Shown here piece by piece: positions 56,031 through 64,000 of a stretch of 64,000 bases of DNA. The notes beneath the pieces were generated by a model. The model ran no database searches and was not told where the DNA came from. It was given only the letters and a program-made list of their open reading frames with translations. The DNA is from Isoetes taiwanensis (Eukaryota; Streptophyta; Lycopodiopsida; Isoetales; Isoetaceae). The position numbers were made by a program, and so were the translations under genes. The DNA lies in assembly GCA_021234155.1 (NCBI GenBank), contig JAJEKV010000006.1:9269003-9333002 (forward strand), read 5' to 3'. Positions within the stretch are counted from its first letter, which is position 1; each line of letters opens with the position of its first letter.

Positions 56031-56518
56031 GTGTTCGGACATGAGTGGATCAGCAGATCAAAAACATGTGGTAGGCAACTGGTCTACTAATCAGTGCATT
56101 GACATTAAAGAGAAAGAAATGCAAATGGGCAAGAACAAGTTTGGAGAGTCAGTTAGCTTACCAAAGGCATCCTCAGTGTGTTCAGATGTGGCTGGATCGG
56201 CAGAACAAAAGCATATGGTGGACATCAATGAGGAAGATAGTAGCAGTCCAAAAGAGAAAGCTACCAGCATTGAGAACGTGTCACTCCATGAGAACGCACG
56301 TCCTTTAAGGATGCAGAAAAACAGAACATCAGGAATACCTCTTCTGTTCAGAGAATTTGCAATAATAGAGACATGGCACTAGGCAACCATAATACAGACC
56401 AAATTTACTAGGCATGAAAATGTATAAAGTGATTATTAAATCCGGCTTGAGCACCTTACATAAACAGAATTTGATAACGTAGACATCAAAATTTGAATCA
56501 GATAGTTTACCTTAATCT

Positions 56519-57075
56519 AAGAGGTGCGCCGCCGCACTAGGTCTGCAGTCTGTTGCCATGACTTCAAAAAAACATGGAATACTATGGATTTCAGTTAAAA
56601 AACATGGAATACTATGGTCTGGGCTGGGTCAGATAATTTAACATCTGAGCTCTTATAATCTGAGTGTTACAACAGACTAAAGATCTGCAGTTTGCCTACC
56701 ATCCCAGAGGAGGTGCGCCGCCGCACTAGATCTGTAGGCCGTTGTGGTGATGCATTCAAACAAAAAAAAACCCAACCATTCTTACCTTTCTGGAGGATGT
56801 GCGCCGCCGCATTGGGTCGGATTGAAGCTGGAGCAAGGATTTAGATATGAATACATCTGAAAATAGGCATGGTAAATCTCTCAAAATTGGCCCTTACAAA
56901 TCACAGACATGTGTTTTTCCAAAACAGATCTTACCTTACTGAATGGAGTGCGCCGCCGCACTAGGTCGGATTGCAGCTGGAAAAAACATGGAAAACATCG
57001 TGGAAATCATGGAAATCATGCAGCTTATTCAAATCGAACCTACGTTGCTGGATGGAGTGCGCCGCCACACTGGTT
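56519..57075 (-). repeat. Five GC-rich exon-like repeats (GTGCGGCGGCGCAC)
   Basis: The 14-bp core occurs at 56524-56537, 56713-56726, 56799-56812 (one change), 56948-56961 and 57057-57070 (one change), at irregular spacing (189, 86, 149, 109 bp). On the minus strand several cores are preceded by an AG and followed by (A)AG|GTAAG or GTAGG: a unit of ~33-42 nt looks like a small exon. One shared frame gives RPSAAAHSIQ, RPNAAAHILQK, SSAAAHLLWD, TSVAAHSIQQ. The core itself is a hairpin (GTGCG/CGCAC). Confidence 0.75.
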
Positions 57076-57363
57076 CTGTAATGGGTAGAAAAATTTCCAA
57101 GAACAGATGATTTTCGAACGATTTTGGGAGAGGTATTTTGAAAAAACAGAGGTACAGAGATATTTTCCGACGTACAGAGGAATGTTTCGAGGTTTTCCCG
57201 AAAGCATCCCACCTGCACATGCCCGGATTTCATGAGTAGAGAACTGAAAAGGATATACATTCCATGCAAACATCTGATGTACGTATTTGCGAAAGTCCTG
57301 AACCACGACCCCAGGTTTTTCTTGGACATCATTCAGCCTGTATTGACAGAGGATGTTCTCCAA
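57040..57363 (-). CDS. Possible first exon of the methyltransferase-like gene, 107 aa
   Basis: ATG 57363: MENILCQYRLNDVQEKPGVV, DFRKYVHQMFAWNVYPFQFS, GKPRNIPLYVGKYLCTSVFS, ending in the fifth GC-rich repeat (QCGGALHPAT). A second frame over the same DNA ends NQ... TSVAAHSIQQRRFDLNKLHD, so which frame is used is unclear. No family recognised. It is linked to the methyltransferase exon only by strand, spacing and splice-like sites. Confidence 0.3.
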   Translation of the reverse strand: MENILCQYRLNDVQEKPGVVVQDFRKYVHQMFAWNVYPFQFSTHEIRACAGGMLSGKPRNIPLYVGKYLCTSVFSKYLSQNRSKIICSWKFFYPLQNQCGGALHPAT

Positions 57364-57375
57364 AGGGTCCTCGCC

Positions 57376-57749
57376 TGAGGAAAAACAGTTCTTGGTAGGA
57401 AGATTTTCATATCAAATTATAATAGTTATTAGTGTGGTAATCAGCAATTTCGCTACATGTTGACTCAAACTGATCTCATTATGGTATATGTTATAACCTT
57501 CACACTACACATGTTCATTAGATGAACGCAAAATTGTTTTATTTTAAAAGGTCTTATAGTGACTTTTGCTACATGGAAAAAAAATGGCGAGTGGTGCGAC
57601 ATGCCACAATAGAATATTCTAAAGAATATTCTCCCATGGAACCCTCCAAGCCATCTAAAAAAAACCCTCCAGATAAAATTCCCCAAACGAACAATGGGTA
57701 ATCAGCGAAGAGCTGAAAATCCCAATGTACCTTTTGGCCCTTGCCCTGA
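57376..57749. other. Spacer before family-A copy 3
   Basis: No gene recognised. Short minus-strand ORFs extend into the LTR and are not convincing. Confidence 0.35.
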
Positions 57750-59341
57750 TGTGATGCTCCACGAATCCATACGATGCTCCCATCGTATAAATATGGGAAA
57801 TTCCCCTCCCATGGTGAATCCATCACCACGGAAAGGCCCTCCATCTGACTCGGACCACTTGTGATGGCCAAGTGTCCAGGTGAAGGACACGGATATCGTC
57901 CCATGCCTTCTATGGGAATCCTACATAGTGGAAGCGTACATACATGTTAGCACCTAGCAACAATACTAATAAATAACATACCACCACGAAGGGTGGCCCA
58001 CCATCATCAACACAACTAACAATAGAATACCAACATAACAAAGGAAATGCACCATAAATAAGGGCTATACCCTGGGCTCAGACTCCATGGGGTCGACTGA
58101 CGGTCAGGGCCTCAAGATAACAGCAGACAGAGGTATAACATGACGTTGGATGGCATAGAACAATGGCTAGGGTAGTCCACTCCATCCGCCCCTCCTGTGC
58201 ACACTTTGCAGATAGGCTGAATCATGCTATGACGTGCTTGTAGCCCTCCAGAGACGCAACCCCAAGGAATCACCCTACGGGACTACTCCGGGTTACATCT
58301 CCCCGGTCCGATGAGGCAGGTCAGAGAGGCGTCTCCTCCCCGAGCATGACGGATCCCTGGGTGTACTAGAGAACACGTGCCCCCCACTGACCCCTGCATC
58401 CGTACCCGACTTACTCCCCTAAATCTAAAGGCTGGCTTCCCAGCTCATTTGAGTCCAGGGCGTCCATATAGGCACGTCTGCTGCGACCCAAGGAGTGTCA
58501 AACCCATACCCGGCCCACACACAGTGACCGGCTATAAGCCTAGCACACTATAGGAGTCCTGTAGCCGCGCTAGGCAGGACCCCACCCCCGATTCACCATC
58601 ATACTCGTTATTTGATGTTGAACCACATCATAGCATCCTAGCCCGGTTGGCTCTTGTGCACAGGCCGCATTTACTAGGTTTTAAGGGTTCTATCTAGGAA
58701 ACATCTCTACTTCTAGATAGCCTTTAGGTCTCTACCCCCCTTTTTACCCATACAACACAGGAGGAACAGAAAGAAAGCTATCCTTATACATCCATCCATC
58801 CATAGCTTCGAATAGAACATAAAATAGAGATTAACAATACATCTATTCATACAAGGGTTAATCCTAACTACCTTCTAAGCATACAAGAGTTAGTCCTATG
58901 ACTATCTAGGAATCCAAGCTATCTACGTTCTAACTGGTATCATAGCTAGATCCATTGTCTCTCTAGTTCTCCATCCTTCTGGTTGGAACAGGGTGGAACT
59001 GCAGCTTCTCCTCCACCAACCTCCCCCAATTCGAATTGGGGCAAATGGGGGTATAAAACCCCAATTTGGGTCCAAGTTAGCAACTCTCCCTTGCCCAATC
59101 GATTTGGGCCAGGTGGCAACTCCAAATTGGTTAATATTAAATAATTTAATATTTTAACTCCTTTTGATATTAGGTTAAGCCCTAAATTTGAATTAGGGTT
59201 TAGGGTTAGGTTTCCACATTAATAATTAATGATTATCATAGCTAACCTTAGATTATGAATAATTAATGTGCCATTAATTATTCACAGTGACGTGTCATGT
59301 ATTTATACTAAAAGAGGCATGTAAATATGTGGAACGTCATA
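57750..59341 (-). repeat. 3' LTR of family-A copy 3
   Basis: 1592 bp, plus-strand start TGTGATGCTCCACG and end GGAACGTCATA, more diverged than the LTRs of copy 2. It keeps CCCCTCCCATGG, CCGGTCCGATGAGGCAGGTC and CCCAATTCGAATTGGGG. Confidence 0.85.
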
Positions 59342-59642
59342 TTCTCCCCACCTTAAAAATGATGTTGTCCTCAGCATCAAGACTACTCTGTTGTAGGGCA
59401 ACACATCGTACATTGGAAGGAAGTCTCCCCTCCTTAAAGAGATAGCGTGAGATTATAAGTCACACAGACGTTGTCATGTTCAAAGTGATTAAGTTTGAAA
59501 TGACTTGTAATGTGCACTTTATAACTCTGGGATATAAAAGATAGAGGTATAGATCATATATGATCATAAAGGTTTGTGGAAGTCTCACTGTTTTCATAGT
59601 ATACCTAATTTAGAGTTCATTGTTTGTACACATACATGTAAC

Positions 59643-59664
59643 TATATATATATATATATATATA
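59643..59664. repeat. (TA)n microsatellite
   Basis: Short alternating TA run in the internal region of family-A copy 3. Confidence 0.9.
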
Positions 59665-60000
59665 GATATAAACGTCGTCTAGTTGTTCTTTTAATATAAG
59701 ACACACTTATAATTCGATCATTGTTTACTACAAGTTATTCTAATGCTATTAAGCTATGTCTATACGTTTAGTATATTTTCTCTTCACCTTACAGTTTGTT
59801 TTATTGCAGTGAGCCCTAATTTAATTTTGTATCAAAATTTTGTTTTCTTATTTCTTTACAATTTTAACAAGTCGTATATTGCTATCCTCAGTGTTTTACA
59901 TGCCCCTCACATTTATACTTATCCTTTAGTATAATTATATATTGTACTGTATCTCACAATTTTTTTTAATATATACTTTAATATTGATTACAGACACATG

Positions 60001-62644
60001 TTCTTTATCACCGGCCCCTGTTCATGCATCTCCATTGGGAGGCTTCCCGCGGCACCTTGCCGCAACATACCGGTGCCCTACCGCCATGGACTCTGACCGC
60101 AGTGGACCTATGCCCAAATTACCGCTTGAGCATGATCCGCTGACTCACTAGAACTCCCCACACTTCAAGAGCAACTGGCCACCGACTCAACCGCCTTCGA
60201 CGGCCGAAGATGCTTTGGGAGAGGCCGCCACGGCGAACCACAGCACTACCATCTTTCCCGCAACAAATGGTTTGATGATGAGTGCCGGGAGCTCAAACGC
60301 ACACTCCCAAGCAAGTCACCGATCCCATCTCCGCCCACGCCATCGGGTCAATACCGCCTTTCTCAAGAACAAGAAGGCCGATACCTCGCAGAGCATCGCG
60401 AATGATGTTTGGTCTCCTGACCGCACCCCAGACATTCTCGAGAAGGGTCTTGAGCAAGCCTCCATGACCCACGTGGAACATCACCTCGAGCAATGGGTAC
60501 GCATTTGCAACAACCCCATCACGACCCGCTCGGGCCGCCGCACCAGCCCCTCCACGATAGGCATGGCTCGTTATCACGTATGGGGATGTTATCATGGGCC
60601 TACCGTTTGCTAATGGGAAGGCATCGATTTAGATGGCATGCGCGTAACTTCAAATGGGTCGGCCTCCACCGGTGCCCGCCCTCACCGCATTATTCAATAA
60701 AGCATTGGCGGAGGAGGCCCCACGCAATGGACCACTAGCGAGTGGTGCCCATATACAAAGCAGGGGACCCTCAATGCCCGCCAACTACCGTATTATTATG
60801 GTCAGCTCTCTTTTGCAAAACTGTAGTCGGGCATCCTTGAGCAAATGGGCCACAATATGGGCGAGGAAACGGAGGTGCGAAGCCTTACACGTGCGTGGTT
60901 TTCGCCCGCATTTTCCACCATTGATCATATCTTCACTCGCGCATTGATTGAGGATAGCGTGAATCGCCGCGTAACCCGCATCGTTGTTTCGTCGATTTTG
61001 TAAAAGCTGCCGACACAAGCATTCGCAACAAGCTCGGGGACGATTGGGCAGCTGGGACCCCCTCGACTTGCGAATGCAAGATATAGGTCAGACGAGGCAT
61101 AATCGGGCAGATCACATCAGCAAAGACAGCCGTAATCGTATAGCATTGGAGTGCGCCGGGGTTGCTCCCTCTCCCCCACACTCTTTGGCCTATACATTGA
61201 TCGGTTGGAAGATTGGCTCTCTCGAGCATGGAGGCGCGCAAGACATCTCATGCATCACACAATCGGCAACTCATATATGCCGATGATGTCAACCTCATGG
61301 CCTATACTCCGCAGGACATGCAAAGTCACCGATGCTCTTGACACTTTTTGCCAATTCACCGGCATGCGAAGTTAACTCCTGGCCAAGACTAGGTGTCAAG
61401 TGCTAGTTGCATCGTCCCGACAGCCAAGGCTTCCCACCTTCACTTACCGGGGGCAAGAGGTAGAGGTGGCTCCGACCTACAAGTACTTGGGGATTGAGTT
61501 CTCAACTACCACCCATTGGGATGCGGCTATCGCGTTGGGGTCACGGCTGGTTGGAAAGCACTATATGCCATGCGTAACAAACGTACCATAAGGCAGAAGT
61601 TGTACGGGGCCACCAGTCACATTTTTTTGGGTCTTGGTTGAGCTCGGTCCTTTGTATAGGGCAAAGTGTGGGTCCTGATATCCCTCAACACCTAGAATGA
61701 CCTCGAAAGTGTGCAGAAGGCCTTCTTTGGCACTGGCACCGGGGTGAAGTCCACGCCCGCGCACTCAGATCCTACCCGAGACAGGCTTTCTACCCCTTCA
61801 ACGAAGCTGCATTGGAACGCCATATCGCTTACTTCCAAAAGGTGGTCGCTATGGCTGATACACGCTGCCCCATCTTGCTTTGGCCACGCCAATGGGTCCC
61901 CAAACCAAATCCTGGCTGAAAGACAAGCAAGCTCGGGTTCTCACCGGGCAGGTGCAAACAGATGCGCCCGTGTCGACAAAGAAAGATCGCGAGGCACTAA
62001 AAACGCACTGATGCTACTTTCTCTCTTCGCAAGCTCGGGATGCGAGGGCTCGACGCACGTTAAGCCGGCACACCATCGCCAGCAAAGTCAATCCTAGGCT
62101 CACAAGAGGCCCACACCGCATTTGTACACCCAAATTGCCCATGAAGAAGCGCCAGACTTATAGCCTCCATTCGCGACGGGTGCACATCACCCGCATTGAA
62201 AACAGGGCGCTGGGCTCCCTGGAAGCACGAGAGCAAAGGCTTTGCTGTTGCCACCGTAGCGCCGACATGAGGATGAATGTCATACCCTCCGTGATCTGCC
62301 CGCATTTGCCCATATCCGAGAGGTATGTTCGACTACCAGTGTCCGCCAGCCATTGCATCGCTTATTGACTACGGCCAATGGGTTTGTTGGGGTCATACCT
62401 CCGGGAGGTTATGGATGCACGGACTGCTTGTGTCCTACGGACGGTCTTGAACTGTCCCATGCAATTGTATAGTTCCGCCAAAGATGCTTATTATCGCTAA
62501 GGTTTTTTTCCTCAAACCCTTCGGGCGGGGGTTTTTAATCCTTGCCAAGAACACGCTTTGTCGCTTCTTTTTGTTTGGGTCCCATAGGCCAGTTGGTCTC
62601 CGTGGACGCTAAAAACCTATTCTATTCTATTCTATTCTTTATCA
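60001..62644. repeat. 10-bp target-site duplication TTCTTTATCA around the LINE
   Basis: TTCTTTATCA at 60001-60010 and 62635-62644 flanks the LINE. Removing the insert restores continuity with the internal sequence of family-A copy 2 (GGACACGTTCTTCATCAATTA). Confidence 0.85.
60011..62634 (+). mobile_element. LINE, 2.6 kb, 5'-truncated, ATTCT tail
   Basis: Plus strand. RT-region pieces: GCSLSPTLFGLYIDRLEDWL (61151-61375), YADDVNLMAYTPQDMQ (YADD box near 61280), TYKYLGIEFSTTTHWDAAIA (61400-61591), ALERHIAYFQKVVAMAD near 61810-61860, and the 3' UTR CCAGTTGGTCTCCGTGGACG, TAAAAACC and (TATTC)n tail. Upstream 60050-60980 is GC-rich and encodes the region before the RT in broken frames (e.g. DPISAHAIGSIPPFSRTRRP). 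The GC content is well above the surrounding AT-rich element, making its limits obvious. Confidence 0.88.
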
Positions 62645-63131
62645 TTTATTATCCATAACCTTTTTATAATCATAATTTAAGTTTTGTTATTTTATCTTAT
62701 TCTATTATATTTGATTATGTGTTTAAATACCTTTCTCCTTTTGACTATCTTTAATGTTTCCACACTCACACTCTCGATCTTCACCATAGTTTACACTCAC
62801 ATGAGCACACATAAATTCATTAGTTATATCTATACATTTATCAGACGTCTAGATATTCTTACATTGACATCGCACAGATACGATGGAAGCATCGAAAGCA
62901 TGCCTGGTGCTTCTTGAGGATATTATATAATGATGGTTAAGCAGGTCCTGGGTTCTTACTTGAAGTAGAAGTGCTGAACGTTGGGAATAAAGAGTGGTAA
63001 GGTAACTTAATTTGGGATCGACAGTCGAGAGAATTGGTATGATATGTTTGTTATCCTATTGAAGCATTGGACTTAATAATTACGAGGATTGATTTATCAT
63101 GCGGCATACATATTGCCATTCAACGTAGAAG
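62645..63131 (-). other. Internal sequence of family-A copy 3 with conserved noncoding block
   Basis: This follows copy 2 (about 15850-16690) in order but lacks the CTAT microsatellite and the 69-bp duplication. The block 62870-63115 matches 16370-16680 in GAAGCATCGAAAGCATGCCT, TCTTACTTGAAG-AGAAGTGCT and AACGTTGGG. Confidence 0.6.
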
Positions 63132-63640
63132 TGTTAGAATCAAAGCTTAGGATATGAACTCAAGTATACAAAGATAAGCTTCTGCCTCTTCCAACCCGCA
63201 CCTATCACTTCATCTGCCACAGATACCTCCATCTATCCCCATCATCCCTATATATATGAATATTTTCTTGCCAATCTGGACATATCCACTTGTCAAATCG
63301 TGCATGCCCTTCATATAGAAAGTTTTTCCAACTTGCCTAGATAATAGGATGCCCAAGTTCCAGCTGTCGTTGACTTTGACCGTTGACCAGTCAACCCAAA
63401 ACCCTAAGTGGCGGGCAGGGGTACCAAAGCGATTTCTGGCGGGCGCAACCTCGGGGTAGTACCGCCCCGCCACTTTTCAATTTCGAGCTTTTCTTTCTTG
63501 CATTCACCGCCACTTTGCTTCTCATGAATGCTTGTATGAATCCTCATTAGCCTAGGGGAGCCAAAATGTGGTCACTAATCCCCTTATGTGCTCGAGTATC
63601 ACATGACACACTCTTATGCAATGACTTCATTTTTCTAACA
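63132..63640 (-). repeat. 3' LTR of a second copia element
   Basis: 509 bp, plus strand TGTTAGAATC... TTTTCTAACA, with inverted TGTTAGAA/TTCTAACA ends. On the minus strand it is preceded by the purine run GAAGGAGGAG (polypurine tract). Part of it (63390-63475) resembles 20702-20790 in family-A copy 2. Confidence 0.85.
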
Positions 63641-63757
63641 CTCCTCCTTCATTGCATAAGCAATTAACCTTTAACTGCTTTTGAAAAACTGTAAACTTAC
63701 TTTTCGAAGCCCTTTTGTGAAAAACATTCGCTATTTGTTTGTCGGGCCTGATATACA

Positions 63758-64000
63758 TCATTTGATATTGCCCTTTGTTTGCTTGATCTCCTCGATGTAA
63801 TGCAAGCTTAACTCAATATGTTTAGTTCTCTCATGTTCAACTGGATTTTTGACTATTGCAATGCAACTTTGGCTATCGAAAAAGATAGTTGTAGGATTTA
63901 TCTGCTTGATATCCAACTCTTCTAGAAGTCTTCGAGCCAAACTATTTCTCCGACAAAAGAGATGAGGTCGCATATTCAGCTTCAATAAGATAAGGCTATA
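63758..64000 (-). pseudogene. Copia RNase H, 3' end of the second copia element (runs off right edge)
   Basis: Minus strand: EAEYATSSLLSEK in one frame (the TEAEY motif region, partial), then after a frameshift RRLLEELDIKQINPTTIFFD, SQSCIAIVKNPVEHERTKHI and ELSLHYIEE. FDSQSCIAIVKNP-EH-RTKHIE is the typical copia RNase H end. The stop lies ~110 bp before the LTR. Confidence 0.9.

Larger units (their letters stand above)
57750..64000 (-). mobile_element. LTR retrotransposon family A, copy 3 (3' LTR and 3' internal part)
   Basis: 3' LTR at 57750-59341, polypurine tract (plus-strand TTCTCCCCACCTT) at 59342-59354, then internal sequence matching copy 2 (CTCAGCATCAAGACTACTC, GAGATAGCGTGA), interrupted by a LINE (60011-62634) and ended by a copia insertion at 63132. 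No coding part of the element itself is visible. The 5' half and 5' LTR are beyond the right edge. Confidence 0.85.

Overview
The window is land-plant nuclear DNA dominated by transposable elements. The evidence is one intact intron-rich gene for a plant-type RGLG ubiquitin ligase, LTR elements whose primer-binding site matches plant initiator tRNA-Met, copia, LINE, hAT and Helitron copies, and fragments of plant aspartate kinase, methionyl-tRNA synthetase, cytochrome P450 and nepenthesin genes. Deep nesting and old, mutated copies suggest a large, repeat-rich genome such as a fern or gymnosperm. The species cannot be fixed from the sequence. No rRNA, tRNA or CRISPR array was seen.

Layout: (1) 1-7759 is the 5' half of a minus-strand LTR retrotransposon (family A, copy 1): 5' LTR, PBS, a leader with two 105-bp repeats, and two reading frames running off the left edge. 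The first frame contains a histone H3 fold. A 3.05-kb hAT-like transposon (3121-6171) sits in the first bases of the LTR and carries pieces of two host genes. (2) 9953-27403 is one minus-strand copia element split inside gag by a complete family-A element (copy 2, 13477-26815, 5-bp duplication CTTTC). That element's 5' LTR is split by a Helitron (22519-26607), and the Helitron contains a LINE fragment. (3) 30144-33929 is the RGLG gene: 11 coding exons, 400 aa, apparently intact. (4) 34395-38683 is a second Helitron. (5) 39200-46740 holds palindrome-rich tandem repeats, two LINE copies and an unidentified 333-codon reading frame with two stops. (6) 46740-50340 is a reversed, truncated family-A LTR with LINE pieces inside, then a copia RT fragment. 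(7) 51267-54843 is a third Helitron carrying a dead nepenthesin-like protease. (8) 55440-57363 looks like an unusual minus-strand gene with an N4/N6-type DNA methyltransferase C-terminus and a set of GC-rich exon-like repeats. (9) 57750-64000 is family-A copy 3 (3' LTR and internal part), with a 2.6-kb LINE and a copia 3' end inserted.

Apart from RGLG, the genes here do not form a pathway. They are cargo and parts of mobile elements. The most novel item is the histone H3-like domain, in frame with a coiled-coil-like segment and an N-terminal domain, immediately downstream of the PBS and leader of a family-A retrotransposon. Next come the methyltransferase/repeat-exon locus and the repeated capture of host exons by hAT and Helitron elements.
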